Positions 1 to 9,335 are shown, counted from the stretch's first letter. The stretch: DNA of 64,000 bases from Pseudomonas sp. NFACC02 (GCF_900110765.1 NZ_FOEO01000003.1:62001-126000), one strand, 5' to 3'. Notes: generated by a model not told the origin, from the sequence alone. Program-made: numbers and translations.

Positions 1-1
1 G

Positions 2-1636
2 GATATCGAGTCTCGCAAGGCTGCAGAAGGTGAGCGAGACAGAATGTCGGCGTTGCTCCGAACATTTACCGCGGCGGTGCCTGGCGTGGTGTACGCCAAG
101 GATCGGGAAGGCCGAATGCTGGTCGCCAACCATGGGACGACGGAACTGATTGGCAAGCCGCCACAGTTTTACCTGGGCAAGACCGATCTGGAGTTTCTGG
201 AGGACAAGGATCAGGCGCGGCAGATCATGGAGACTGATCGGCGAATCATGCAAAGCGGAAAAGCCATACAGATCGAAGAGCGCGTCGATATGCCTGACGG
301 ATCAGCGGCGATATGGCTTTCGGCGAAGGCTCCACTGCTGGACGATTCGGGCGCCGTCATTGGCTTGATTGGTTCGTCAATCGACGTGACCGCCCGTAAA
401 GAAGCCGAGACGGCGCTCCTGGAGCTCAATCGCAATCTGGAAGCGCGCGTGGTTGAGGCCGTGGCTGAACGTGAAGCCGCGCAGGCGGCGCTTCGTCAGT
501 CGCAGAAAATGGACGCGATAGGACAGCTTACGGGTGGAATCGCCCATGACTTCAACAATCTGTTGGCCGGCATTACGGGCAGTCTGGACCTGATCAAGAT
601 ACGGCTTGATCAGGGCCGCACCGCCGACGTGGAACGTTACGTTTCCGTGGCCTACGGTGCGGCGCAACGGGCTGCCGCGTTGACTCACAGGCTGTTGGCG
701 TTTTCCCGTCGCCAGACCCTGCTTCCTGAGCACATAGACGTTCACACCTTGATCGTTGAGATGGAGGAGCTGATACGGCGAACGGTCGGGCCGACCATTG
801 ATTTGAAAGTCGATCTGGCAGCGGCGGCGAGCACGTGCCTGGTCGACCCCGCGCAAGTGGAGAATTCCCTGCTCAACTTATGCATCAACGCCCGGGATGC
901 ATCAGGAGGGGCCGGAAAGATTTCGATCAGAACGTTCAACCAGACGTTTGAACCCGGACCGGAGCTTGATGCGGAATTGCCTCCCGGAAGGTATCTGACC
1001 GTCTGCGTCGCCGACGACGGGGTAGGGATGAGCCCGGAAACGCTCTCCAGAGCCTTTGAACCTTTTTTCACCACCAAGCCGGTGGGAGCAGGGACAGGTC
1101 TGGGATTGTCCATGGTCTACGGCTTCGTCAAACAGTCGGGCGGACAGATAAAGATCGACTCTGAGCAAGGCGCGGGGACACGCGTCTATCTGCAACTGCC
1201 CGTTGAGGATGTTCAAGTCGAGGCGGTCGTGCGGGACGAGCCGAAGGCGGACGTCGGCTTGAAGTTGTCAGGTGAAACCGTGCTTGTCGTCGATGATGAA
1301 CCGTCTGTGCGGATGTTCGTCAGTGAGGCGCTTGGCGGGCTCGGCTACCGCGTCATCGAGGCCGCCGACGCGATGGCGGGGCTGCAGCTGCTCCAGTCGG
1401 ATACACCAATTGACCTGCTGGTCACCGACATCGGTCTTCCTGGGGGATTAGATGGCCGCCGTATGGCTGACGCGGCGCGAACGTGCAGGCCGGGCCTTCC
1501 TGTATTGTTCATGACGGGCTACACCGAACCCACTGTGGCAGGAGGCCTGCCGCTGGGGTCTTCCACAACCGTCTTGACCAAGCCTTTTGCATTGGAGGCC
1601 CTGGTTTCGAACGTGGATGCCTTGCTTCGCAGTTGA
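2..1636 (+). CDS. PAS hybrid sensor histidine kinase, 3' part (5' end outside window)
   Basis: Cytoplasmic phosphorelay kinase. Counting from the Met at base 44, there is a PAS domain (about residues 5-120), a coiled linker, HisKA with the H-box [11 protein letters not shown] (His168), HATPase_c with CVADDGVGM and TGLGLSMVYG (about 275-386), and a C-terminal receiver (about 412-530) with acidic pocket VVDDE and phospho-Asp462. The frame stays open to base 2, and the residues before the Met look like the helix that joins sensor domains, so the true start probably lies upstream and more input domains are missing. It is one of three hybrid kinases in the window with an N-box of the AHDFNNLL type. 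Its output is unknown because no effector domain or adjacent regulator is visible. Confidence 0.9.
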   Translation, partial: DIESRKAAEGERDRMSALLRTFTAAVPGVVYAKDREGRMLVANHGTTELIGKPPQFYLGKTDLEFLEDKDQARQIMETDRRIMQSGKAIQIEERVDMPDGSAAIWLSAKAPLLDDSGAVIGLIGSSIDVTARKEAETALLELNRNLEARVVEAVAEREAAQAALRQSQKMDAIGQLTGGIAHDFNNLLAGITGSLDLIKIRLDQGRTADVERYVSVAYGAAQRAAALTHRLLAFSRRQTLLPEHIDVHTLIVEMEELIRRTVGPTIDLKVDLAAAASTCLVDPAQVENSLLNLCINARDASGGAGKISIRTFNQTFEPGPELDAELPPGRYLTVCVADDGVGMSPETLSRAFEPFFTTKPVGAGTGLGLSMVYGFVKQSGGQIKIDSEQGAGTRVYLQLPVEDVQVEAVVRDEPKADVGLKLSGETVLVVDDEPSVRMFVSEALGGLGYRVIEAADAMAGLQLLQSDTPIDLLVTDIGLPGGLDGRRMADAARTCRPGLPVLFMTGYTEPTVAGGLPLGSSTTVLTKPFALEALVSNVDALLRS

Positions 1637-1727
1637 CTGGATACGCCTTGTCATTCAGTGGAAGTGCCGCGCGCCGCTGTGTTGTGAACCTGCATGTGTG
1701 CCGCGGCCTCGTCAACGACTTGCCCGC

Positions 1728-2639
1728 TCAGGCTGATACGGGTTTGGCGAAATGTGGGGACTGGCCAAACGATTCGATCAACAGTTCGGTGAGGGCCTGT
1801 ATTTTCCGGGCAGGGTGCAGACCTGGCGGACGGACGACATAAGCACCGGCCGGAGGCGGAGGGTACCGGGTCATGATGGGCACCAGTGTGCCCGACTTTA
1901 TCGCCTCATAGGTCAGGCAATCCGGCAGGTAGGCAACCCCCAATCCCGCGATGGCGGCGGCGACCAGCGCCGTGCCGTTATCAGCCTTGAACCGTCCGTG
2001 GGGACGCACCGTCACCACCTTGTCGCCGTCCATGAATTGCCAGGATTCGGTTCCCTGCATGAGGGCCTCGTGGGCGCTCAATGCTTCGGGCGATTCCGGT
2101 TCGCCGTGGCTTTTTACATAACCGGGGCTGGCCACGAGCTTGGTATAGATCGGACCGATACCCCGGGCAATGAGGGTTGAATCGGGGAGATACCCCACGC
2201 GAATGGCGCAATCAAACCCTTCGGCGATGAGATCGACGAAGCGATCGCTGTAACTGGTCTGAATGTACAACTGCGGATGGCGGCGAGCCATTTCTGCCAG
2301 CATGGGCGCAAAGTGAGTCGGTCCGAACGAGAGCGGCGCGGCGATGCGCAAGCGGCCGCGAAGAGCACCAGAGGGCAGCAGCGTTTCCCTGGCGATGTCG
2401 ATCTCGGCGCAGACCCTGGCCGCATGGTCTCGAAAAAGGGTTCCCGCTTCGGTCAGGGCAGCCCCGCGAGTCGTTCGCGCAAGCAACTGGATACCCAGTT
2501 CCGCCTCCAGCCGCGCCAGTCTGCGGCTGACGATCGATTTGGACACGCCCAGCCGCAGGGCAGCAGGTGAAATGCCCCCGGCATCAGCGACCTCTACAAA
2601 TGTTTGCAGCGCTTCGATATCCAGATCAGCGTTCCTCAT
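1728..2639 (-). CDS. LysR-family transcriptional regulator
   Basis: A 303-residue LysR-type regulator of standard length. The N-terminal winged HTH (about residues 6-65) reads FVEVADAGGISPAALRLGVS followed by RRLARLEAELG. The C-terminal substrate-binding domain has the CrgA-like pattern ending in a conserved YLPDCL region. It is divergent from the YcaC-like hydrolase gene, with about 200 bp between the starts. This is the usual arrangement for a LysR protein and its target, so control of that hydrolase is a reasonable inference. The effector is unknown. Confidence 0.9.
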   Translation of the reverse strand: MRNADLDIEALQTFVEVADAGGISPAALRLGVSKSIVSRRLARLEAELGIQLLARTTRGAALTEAGTLFRDHAARVCAEIDIARETLLPSGALRGRLRIAAPLSFGPTHFAPMLAEMARRHPQLYIQTSYSDRFVDLIAEGFDCAIRVGYLPDSTLIARGIGPIYTKLVASPGYVKSHGEPESPEALSAHEALMQGTESWQFMDGDKVVTVRPHGRFKADNGTALVAAAIAGLGVAYLPDCLTYEAIKSGTLVPIMTRYPPPPAGAYVVRPPGLHPARKIQALTELLIESFGQSPHFAKPVSA

Positions 2640-2845
2640 TCAGCAACACAGAAAGCCACCCGATGCTACTACTGCCTCTCGTGGCGGAACAGCACAATCC
2701 TGCTTCCCGGCGACGTTGGCGCTCAGTCATGTCGCCCGGGAATCCCGTCACCTCCAACGCCGTGAAGGCATCAGCCGGCGCGCCGCTTCCGCAGCGAACG
2801 ACCGATCACCCACGCGCAAATGACAACTAAAAGCAGGAGCAGCAA

Positions 2846-3472
2846 ATGACTAGCGAGGCAATCCGCAACCCGCTTACCGATCACCTCTTGTCGCCTGAAA
2901 ATTCGGCGTTGATCATCATCGACTACCAGCCTGTTCAAGTGTCCTCTATCCGCTCGATGCCGCGCGATGAGCTGGTTTTCAACATCACAAGCGTGGCCAA
3001 AGCGGCCATCAACTACAACCTTCCGATCATCCATTCGACGGTCAACGTGGCGACCGGTCGAAACAAGCCGCCCATCCAGGAGCTGCAGAACGTACTGGGT
3101 CATTTACCGACCTACGACCGAACCTCGATCAACAGTTGGGAGGACGTCGAATTCAAGCAGGCCGTCAAGGCGCTGGGCCGTCGCAAGCTCATCATGACAG
3201 CACTGTGGACGGAAGCGTGCCTGACCTTTCCGGCCCTGGATGCCCTGCAGGAAGGGTATGAAGTCTATGTGCCGGTGGATGCCGTGGGAGGCACATCCGT
3301 TGCCGCCCATGAGGCGGCATTGCGCCGAGTCGAGCAAGCGGGGGCGAAACTGATCAGTCGTGTGCAGATGTATTGCGAGCTTCAGCGCGATTGGGCTCGC
3401 GCGTCGACGGTAGCGGGATTCATGGGTGTATTTGAAAACGCCGATGGTTTCAACGCCGAAACGGCCAGCTAG
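2846..3472 (+). CDS. YcaC-like cysteine hydrolase (isochorismatase family)
   Basis: A 208-residue member of the isochorismatase-like alpha/beta hydrolases, closest in pattern to YcaC. Asp26 lies in ALIIIDYQP, the segment RTSINSWED is typical of YcaC, and the nucleophilic Cys125 lies in ALWTEACLTFPALDAL. The region GGTSVAAHEAALRRVEQAGA and the ending LQRDWAR also fit. YcaC proteins are cytosolic and their physiological substrate is not settled, so I assign only a hydrolase fold. The start is supported by AGGAG about 7 bases upstream. The gene stands alone and is divergent from the LysR gene. Confidence 0.88.
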   Translation: MTSEAIRNPLTDHLLSPENSALIIIDYQPVQVSSIRSMPRDELVFNITSVAKAAINYNLPIIHSTVNVATGRNKPPIQELQNVLGHLPTYDRTSINSWEDVEFKQAVKALGRRKLIMTALWTEACLTFPALDALQEGYEVYVPVDAVGGTSVAAHEAALRRVEQAGAKLISRVQMYCELQRDWARASTVAGFMGVFENADGFNAETAS

Positions 3473-3547
3473 TCATCCATCACGTTCGGCAGGACCCGGC
3501 ATCGCGTCGGGTGCTGCCATCCAGGTTATCACGCAGGCACCGGCGCC

Positions 3548-3865
3548 TCAGCCGCCGCTTGACCCGCTGGTGGAACTTGAGCCAGCGCCAGACGGGGACT
3601 TGTTGCCGGGGCTCGAATTGCCCCCGCTTCCTGCCTCGCCACCGGAACCGGGGAGCGCGGTGCCGTTCGTGTTGGCGCCGTTAGTGCCGCTGGGTCTGGA
3701 CGACTCATCGGAGCTTGAAGCGTTGCTGCCGGACGATGACGATGGACCGCTCATGCTGCTGCCGCTGGAGCTGCTGCTCGGGGTTGAGGAGCCGGCCATC
3801 GAAGGCGCCGAAAGCACGCATGTAAGACCTGCCATTGCCAGCGCGATGCCTAATTTCTTGTTCAT
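3548..3865 (-). CDS. Ser/Gly-rich secreted low-complexity protein
   Basis: A 105-residue protein with a clear Sec signal peptide (MNKK, hydrophobic core, cleavage after SMA near residue 24). The rest is almost entirely Ser, Gly, Asn, Thr and Pro with runs such as SSSSSGSS. The start at 3865 has AGAGG 9 bases upstream; a longer in-frame extension to 3961 would bury the signal peptide and is not preferred. An opposite-strand frame is also open, but that follows from the repetitive serine codons. I recognise no family. The protein is probably exported to the periplasm or surface. Confidence 0.6.
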   Translation of the reverse strand: MNKKLGIALAMAGLTCVLSAPSMAGSSTPSSSSSGSSMSGPSSSSGSNASSSDESSRPSGTNGANTNGTALPGSGGEAGSGGNSSPGNKSPSGAGSSSTSGSSGG

Positions 3866-4062
3866 TGGGTAATGCCTCTTCGTCATGGAAATCAGAAGGT
3901 CGCAAAAGTACAGGGACGGCGGTGTTGCCCGTTCTTGTAAGCGTGTGACTGACTGCGGCATCGGAAAAGTTAGAAAAAATCAGCAATCGGCGATGAACGG
4001 TTGCTGAGGCTGCAGCGCTGACGTGGTGTTCGGAGGTGAGCCCATGAGCCGCTCTTGGGGGG

Positions 4063-4854
4063 TTACCCCAGGCAATCCCCGTGTCCGCGCAGGGCGCGCC
4101 GTGCATAGTAATTAAAGGCGGCTCCATGACGCTTGGGGGTGGAAATCCAGTCATGGGCTTCTCTGCCCAGCGCCTCGGGGATCGGGCGGATATCACCCGC
4201 GCTCATTGCCAGTAACTGCATGCCGGCTGCCCGCTCGAAAAGCAGTGCCAGAACGCAAGCTTCCTCGATAGAACCACCCGCAATGAGCAGCCCATGGTGA
4301 GCCAGCAGAATGGCACGCTTGTCGCCGATCGCATTGGCGATGATTTCGCCTTCCTCATTGCCGACGGGAATGCCGGGCCAGTCTTTCAGAAACGCGCAGT
4401 CGTCGAACAGTGGGCAGATGTCCATGTGAGACACGGCAAGCGGCACTTCAAGCATCGACAAGGTGGCGCTGTGCAGCGCGTGCGTGTGGATGATGCAGTT
4501 CACATCGGGGCGAGCGCGGTAGAGCCAGCTGTGAAAGCGATTGGCGGGATTGGCCATGCCCTGGCCGTGGAGGACATTCAGGTCCTGGTCGACCACTAGA
4601 AGACTGGATGCCGTAATCTCGTCAAAGCCCAGACCCAGGCGCTGCGTATAATACGTCCCCGGTTCTTGCGCGCGAGCAGTGATCTGGCCCGCGAGGCCGG
4701 AGTCGTGGCCACCATCGAACAGAATGCGGCAGGTGAGGGCGAGTTTTTGCCTGGCGCTGTAATCGTTGTCGATCAGCGCGGTCATCATCTGCTGCTCGGC
4801 AAGCTTTACGAGCTGATCTTTCGGGGTATTCATGGTCGTGGTCACGGTCCGCAC
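4063..4854 (-). CDS. class II aldolase/adducin family protein
   Basis: A 263-residue protein of the class II aldolase fold, a Zn-dependent retro-aldol or decarboxylating enzyme family. The metal-binding histidines are visible in NCIIHTHALH and LLAHHGLLIAG, with the conserved SWLYRARPDVN segment before them. An alternative Met lies at 4833. The family includes sugar-phosphate aldolases, but the substrate here is unknown. It is divergent from an XRE-cupin regulator, and the region between them holds a perfect 21-bp palindrome, so repression by that regulator is likely. Confidence 0.85.
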   Translation of the reverse strand: MRTVTTTMNTPKDQLVKLAEQQMMTALIDNDYSARQKLALTCRILFDGGHDSGLAGQITARAQEPGTYYTQRLGLGFDEITASSLLVVDQDLNVLHGQGMANPANRFHSWLYRARPDVNCIIHTHALHSATLSMLEVPLAVSHMDICPLFDDCAFLKDWPGIPVGNEEGEIIANAIGDKRAILLAHHGLLIAGGSIEEACVLALLFERAAGMQLLAMSAGDIRPIPEALGREAHDWISTPKRHGAAFNYYARRALRGHGDCLG

Positions 4855-4917
4855 CTGTTTGAGAGCTGTTTAAAACATTCCCGGGCGCTGCAACGCCCTC
4901 AGGACACCTTGTGATCC

Positions 4918-4938
4918 TAATGACACAATGTGTCATTA
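4918..4938. promoter_or_regulatory. 21-bp palindromic operator between aldolase and XRE genes
   Basis: A perfect inverted repeat, core AATGACACA-A-TGTGTCATT, spanning 21 bp including the outer T/A pair. A further half-site TGTGTCAT lies at 4947-4954, 18 bp from the matching half of the palindrome and just before the regulator's start codon. The position between divergent genes suggests the binding site of the XRE-cupin regulator, acting on itself and the aldolase gene. The palindrome is seen; its role is inferred. Confidence 0.65.
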
Positions 4939-4959
4939 TCAAGCTGTGTGTCATGACTG

Positions 4960-5517
4960 ATGAAGGAACAACGCGGGATGGCGGTACACCTGAGAATCTT
5001 GCGCAAGAAGATGGGCATGACGCTTGAGCAGCTCGCCGGGCTTACCGGCTTGACCAAAAGCTACCTGTCCAAAGTGGAGCGGGGACTGAGCTCGCCGTCG
5101 ATCGCCGTTGCGCTGAAACTGGCCAAGGCCCTCAATGCGCAGGCGGAAGAGCTGTTCAGCACCGAACCGCTGCCGCTGGAAGGCTACAGCCTCGTTCGGC
5201 GTCAACCACGCGATGCATCCGATGGTGCCGCTGCGTCTGCCCACGTGCCATTGGCGCGTCATATCGGGCAAAGGGCGCTGTTGCCGTTTCTGGTGTATCC
5301 GCCGCGCTCCTTCGGCCACTCTGCGTTCAAGGAGCACCTGGGGGAGGAGTTCCTCTTTGTGGTGCGCGGACGCGTGGAAGTCGATTTTGGGGACGAGCGC
5401 CAGACCCTGGATGAAGGCGACGCGCTGCATTTCAACGCGCAGAAGCCCCACCGACTGCGCACCGTGTCCGACGAGCAGGCGGAATTGCTGGTGGTGGTAC
5501 ACAGCACCGACGAGTGA
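4960..5517 (+). CDS. XRE-family regulator with C-terminal cupin domain
   Basis: A 185-residue cytosolic DNA-binding protein. The HTH_3 domain lies at about residues 10-65 (LEQLAGLTGLTKSYLSKVERG) and a cupin_2 sensor at about 105-180 (EEFLFVVRGRVEVDFGD and DEGDALHFNAQKPHRL). The cupin probably binds the pathway's small-molecule effector. A second start at 4978 has the better ribosome binding site (AAGGA 10 bases upstream), so the protein may be six residues shorter. It is divergent from the class II aldolase gene, with the palindrome at 4918-4938 close to its start, which suggests autoregulation. Confidence 0.9.
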   Translation: MKEQRGMAVHLRILRKKMGMTLEQLAGLTGLTKSYLSKVERGLSSPSIAVALKLAKALNAQAEELFSTEPLPLEGYSLVRRQPRDASDGAAASAHVPLARHIGQRALLPFLVYPPRSFGHSAFKEHLGEEFLFVVRGRVEVDFGDERQTLDEGDALHFNAQKPHRLRTVSDEQAELLVVVHSTDE

Positions 5518-5544
5518 TTCGAAGCGCCGCCAATCGTCCGTCCG

Positions 5545-6387
5545 TCAAAGCCCCAGGCACACCGCACCCGCGGCCACCACGGCGCACACGGCCCAGCGTT
5601 TCCCGTTCATGTTTTCGCCCAGAAACACACGCCCGATGAGCGCTGCGAACACCACGCTGGTTTCCCGCAGCGCCGACACGCCACCCATGGCGCCCGATTG
5701 CATCGCCCAGATCACAATCCCGTAGGCGCCGATAGACACCAGTCCACCGCCCAGCGATGAGGTGACGGAAAGCGGGTGGGTGCGCATCGGACTCAACAGC
5801 GAGGCCCAGCCGCGTTTGGCAATGAAGAGCAGCGGCATCGACCAATAGAACATGAACATCCAGGCCGTATAGGCGATGGCCTGGCCGTCGGACTGACGTA
5901 CGCCAATGCCATCGATCACGGTGTACAGCGCGATGATCGCGCCCGTGCTCAGTGCCGCGAAGACGTCGGCACGGGAAACACGGCGATCCAGCAGCGCCAG
6001 GGCGAGAATACCGCCCGATATCATGACGACCCCGAGCGCGTGCAGAGGGCTGATCGCCTCTTGTGCGAACAGCGCCGCGCCGAGGGTGACGAGCAATGGC
6101 GATGAGCCGCGCGCAATGGCATAGGCCACTGAAAGGTCGCTGCGACTGTACGAGCGTATGAGGCTGATGTTGTAGACGATGTGCACCAGTCCGGAGGCGA
6201 CGATGTACGGCCATGCCCCGGCGGAGGGCAATGGCAGGTTCAGGGCGACCACCGTGGAGACTGCGGCGATGACGATGCTCATCCAGGCCATGGACAGGTG
6301 TCGGTCGCGATTACCATGCAGCAGGGCGTTCCAACTAGCATGAAGGATGGCGGCAAGCAGGACAAAACCGCCGGTGGCGCTGAGCAT
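5545..6387 (-). CDS. EamA-family (DMT) inner-membrane exporter
   Basis: A 280-residue protein of the drug/metabolite transporter superfamily with two EamA repeats and about ten hydrophobic segments. Family marks include the N-terminal LLAAILHASWNALLHG, the ISLIRSYSRSDLSVAYAIARGSSPL block in the first half, and SALRETSVVFAALIGRVFLGE in the second. Such proteins move metabolites or amino acids across the inner membrane; the substrate is not readable. It is divergent from a GcvA-like LysR gene and convergent with the XRE-cupin gene. Confidence 0.85.
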   Translation of the reverse strand: MLSATGGFVLLAAILHASWNALLHGNRDRHLSMAWMSIVIAAVSTVVALNLPLPSAGAWPYIVASGLVHIVYNISLIRSYSRSDLSVAYAIARGSSPLLVTLGAALFAQEAISPLHALGVVMISGGILALALLDRRVSRADVFAALSTGAIIALYTVIDGIGVRQSDGQAIAYTAWMFMFYWSMPLLFIAKRGWASLLSPMRTHPLSVTSSLGGGLVSIGAYGIVIWAMQSGAMGGVSALRETSVVFAALIGRVFLGENMNGKRWAVCAVVAAGAVCLGL

Positions 6388-6534
6388 GGGGCGTTTTCCG
6401 AAATAAGGGCAGCAGCGGGGCGTGCTGCGAGGTAGAGGCGGTGGCCGACATTGGCGTGATCAGCAAAATATCTATCTTGGTGTCCCCTGACAAACCAGAT
6501 AAATTGGCGCCTCACATCAGAAAGGCTATTGCGA

Positions 6535-7452
6535 ATGAATCGGATACTGCCTCCCCTCAATGCGCTGCGTGCCTTTGAGGCCGCCGGCCGTTTGGGCAGT
6601 TTCAAGGAAGCTGCGGCGGAACTGCATGTTACGCAAGGGGCGGTCAGTCAAAGCGTTCGCCTGCTTGAAGACTGGCTCGGCGCGGCATTATTCGAGAGGC
6701 ATAACCGCCGGGTGGTGCTGACGCCCGCGGCGACTGTTTATCTGGCGGAGGTCGGGCCGCTGTTCGAGCAACTGTCGCAGGCGACCGCAAAGTTTGGCTT
6801 TCCGGTTTCTGCGACGCGTACGCTGTCCGTGAATGCCTCTGCAACGTTCACGCTGCGCTGGTTGGTGCCACGACTGGAAGGGCTTCGTGCCCGTTACCCG
6901 GGCATCGAGGTCCAGGTCGAAACGTCGAACAGCCCGGTGGAAAGTTTGCAGACGGCCTATGACGTCGTCATTCGCGGCGGACCCGACACCCTATACGGTT
7001 ACTCGACCCACGTGTTTCTCGGCGAGGAACGGGTGCCGGTGTGCAGTCCCACGCTCTTGCAGCGTTTGCCGCTGCAAGCACCTGAAGACCTGCGCCGACA
7101 CACCCTGCTGCACGCCTCAAGCCTTCCTCGACTCTGGCCGGACTGGCTGGCGAGTGCCGGCATTCCCACCTTGAAACCTGCCGCCGCCGTCGTTTTCGAC
7201 CATTTCTACCTGACCTTGCAGGCGGCGATTGACGGGGTAGGTGTCGCGATGGGGCCGATCTCATTGGTGTCCGGCGATCTGCAAGCCGGCCGACTGGTCA
7301 TTCCGTTGACCCGGCCCCGGCTCAAGTCCCGAAGTTATTGCGCTTACGTTCCGGCGGACAAAGCAGCGGATGAAACCATCGCGCTGTTTTGTGCGTGGCT
7401 GCAAGAGGAGGGCAGTATCAGCGGTCCGACGCACAGGAGCGCCGAGGGGTGA
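6535..7452 (+). CDS. LysR-family regulator, GcvA-like
   Basis: A regulator of about 305 residues. The opening LPPLNALRAFEAAGRLGSFKEAAAELHVTQGAVSQ is the pattern of GcvA/AmpR-type LysR proteins; the binding domain follows. ATG 6535 is preferred over TTG 6529 because AGAAAGG lies 9 bases before it. It is divergent from the EamA transporter gene, so regulation of that exporter is the simplest inference. Confidence 0.9.
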   Translation: MNRILPPLNALRAFEAAGRLGSFKEAAAELHVTQGAVSQSVRLLEDWLGAALFERHNRRVVLTPAATVYLAEVGPLFEQLSQATAKFGFPVSATRTLSVNASATFTLRWLVPRLEGLRARYPGIEVQVETSNSPVESLQTAYDVVIRGGPDTLYGYSTHVFLGEERVPVCSPTLLQRLPLQAPEDLRRHTLLHASSLPRLWPDWLASAGIPTLKPAAAVVFDHFYLTLQAAIDGVGVAMGPISLVSGDLQAGRLVIPLTRPRLKSRSYCAYVPADKAADETIALFCAWLQEEGSISGPTHRSAEG

Positions 7453-7464
7453 GCGGTGCTTGCT

Positions 7465-8415
7465 TCACGGTCCCTCCACCGCAAGCGCACGGGACCGCGC
7501 GGGCGTGTCGTCCTGCATCGCCGCCTCAATGAACTCGATAAACGCGCGGACCTTCGCGCTCAATGCCGAGCGTTCGCTGACACAGGCGTAGATCTCCATG
7601 GGTTCAGGCTCTGCACCGGCGGTACCGCCATGGTCTGATTCAAACAGCGGCAGCAGTCGGCCGCTGTCGATCAGGGGTTGAGCGATGAAGCTTGCCAGGC
7701 GCGCGACTCCGCCGCCGTTCACGGCGATCTGCGCGATGGTGTCGATGTCGTCGCAGATGAAGCCCGGATGGACTTTTGCTTCGAGGCGTTTGCCGTTGAG
7801 CCGGAACGTCCACGGCAGAAAGCGGCCATCGGTCGGGTAGCGAAACACCAGGCAGGCATGGCGTTGAAGGTCTTCGGGTGTGACGGGGACGCCCGCACTG
7901 TGCAGGTACGACGGTGAGGCGCAGAACACGAACGGGATCGAGGCGATGCGCCGAGCGATCAGTTGGTCGTTCAGTTGTGCATCGATGCGCAGGCTGACGT
8001 CGACCCCTTCGAGCCGATGGTCGACGCGCCGGTCGGTGCTGATCAGCTCGACATCAATGCGTGGGTACAAGGCTTTGAACGCCGGCATCAACGGCGCAAG
8101 CACATGACGTCCGAACGCGGTGGTGGTGGCGATGCACAGTGACCCTTGCGGGGAGGTGACGGCGGCCGCTGCTTGCGAGGCGAGGTCGATGTCGTGAGGG
8201 ATATGGCGCACCTTCTCGAAGTATCGCGCCCCGCTGTCAGTGAGGGCCATGCTGCGGGTCGTACGCGACAGCAGGCGCACCCCCAAATGGGTTTCGAGCC
8301 GCGTGATGCTCTGGCTGACCGCGGCAGGGCTCATGCCCTTGGCACGGGCCGCCGCGGCAATGCTGCCGTTCTCCACCACGCTGATGAACGTGTTGATCAG
8401 CCCCAGTATGTCCAT
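7465..8415 (-). CDS. LysR-family transcriptional regulator
   Basis: A 316-residue LysR-type regulator. The HTH contains NTFISVVENGSIAAAARAKGMSPAAVSQSITRLETHLGVRLLSRTTRS, and the effector domain follows the CrgA-like pattern with the characteristic DVSLRIDAQLNDQLIARRIASIP. It ends 12 bases from the convergent end of the preceding LysR gene. Upstream, about 130 bp away, lies the divergent DUF2798 membrane protein gene, its most likely target. Confidence 0.88.
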   Translation of the reverse strand: MDILGLINTFISVVENGSIAAAARAKGMSPAAVSQSITRLETHLGVRLLSRTTRSMALTDSGARYFEKVRHIPHDIDLASQAAAAVTSPQGSLCIATTTAFGRHVLAPLMPAFKALYPRIDVELISTDRRVDHRLEGVDVSLRIDAQLNDQLIARRIASIPFVFCASPSYLHSAGVPVTPEDLQRHACLVFRYPTDGRFLPWTFRLNGKRLEAKVHPGFICDDIDTIAQIAVNGGGVARLASFIAQPLIDSGRLLPLFESDHGGTAGAEPEPMEIYACVSERSALSAKVRAFIEFIEAAMQDDTPARSRALAVEGP

Positions 8416-8543
8416 CGGCTCCCTCCCGTTCGATTCGTCGATTTTACTTAAGAGTCATTCAACCGCAACCCGTCTACTGCGGCAGCCATTGGCTTGTTAG
8501 ATTACCCGCTCACTTTCTTTCAACGATCGATAAGGACCCATTG

Positions 8544-8807
8544 ATGGACCACCGAAACGTGCGCACCACGGCAAGAATCCGCTTTCCCAGAACGATGACC
8601 GCCTACGTCTTCGCCCTCTATATGGCTACTATCATGGCGTTTTTGATGTGCCTGGTTATCACGCTGGCCGAGTTCGGATTTGATGAAAATTACATGAAAA
8701 ATGTGATGAGTGCATACCGTGTGGCCATGCCTTCAGCGTTTTTCTGCGTGCTCATCGTGCGCCCGATCGTGGCCCGGCTTGTGGCCTGGACCGTGCATTG
8801 TGAGTGA
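8544..8807 (+). CDS. DUF2798 small membrane protein
   Basis: An 87-residue inner-membrane protein with two hydrophobic helices (VFALYMATIMAFLMCLVITL and AFFCVLIVRPIVARL). The arrangement and the closing VRPIV are typical of DUF2798, a family of unknown function. ATG 8544 is chosen over TTG 8541 because AAGGA sits 7 bases upstream. It is divergent from a LysR gene. Confidence 0.75.
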   Translation: MDHRNVRTTARIRFPRTMTAYVFALYMATIMAFLMCLVITLAEFGFDENYMKNVMSAYRVAMPSAFFCVLIVRPIVARLVAWTVHCE

Positions 8808-8890
8808 GGCTTGTGCCGAGGAGCGGCCAGCGAGGGAGGGCGACGCCGTGATATTCTTGCCGCCTTGTTAACCTTTCCAGTGGAACCTCC

Positions 8891-9193
8891 GTGAAATTCA
8901 TTCACCAGCGCGAACACCTCAACGAAGACGATATTGTGGTGATTCAGGCGTCCGGCACCTGCAACATTCGACTGATGAGCGATGCCAATTTTCGCAGTTT
9001 CAAAAACGGTGGACGTCACACCTATCACGGCGGTGCGTTTGATACGTTTCCGGCGAAAATCGTGGTGCCGAGCAGCGGCTTCTGGAACATCACGATCGAT
9101 ACGGTGACCAAACGGGCGATCAGCGTGACCCGCAAACCGGCCGTCCAACATTCGATCAAGATCATCCGCCGGTCCAGTTCGTCGCTGCGCTGA
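8891..9193 (+). CDS. DUF1883 domain protein
   Basis: A 100-residue soluble beta-rich protein. MKFIHQREHLNEDDIVVIQ, CNIRLMSD, FKNGGRHTYHGGAF and SGFWNITIDT match the DUF1883 family as I know it. Its role is unknown; in other bacteria the domain is sometimes fused to TIR-like domains. No clear operon partner; the next gene is an unrelated lipoprotein. Confidence 0.75.
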   Translation: MKFIHQREHLNEDDIVVIQASGTCNIRLMSDANFRSFKNGGRHTYHGGAFDTFPAKIVVPSSGFWNITIDTVTKRAISVTRKPAVQHSIKIIRRSSSSLR

Positions 9194-9335
9194 GCGTCTG
9201 GAGGCATCGCCATTCATTGTCGGTGTCGATAGTCAGCATCACGTCTTTCAAGTTCAGTTCCGCTCTCAGAGCTGGACAATGGCCTGTATTGAAGCGCTTG
9301 CCTGGTGGCAGCCATTTTTTACAGGAGACACGCCG

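Noticed and set aside
3426..3872. Pro/Leu-rich plus-strand protein opposite the Ser/Gly-rich gene
   Set aside because: It is the mirror of repetitive serine codons and has no ribosome binding site; the minus-strand frame has a signal peptide and AGAGG.
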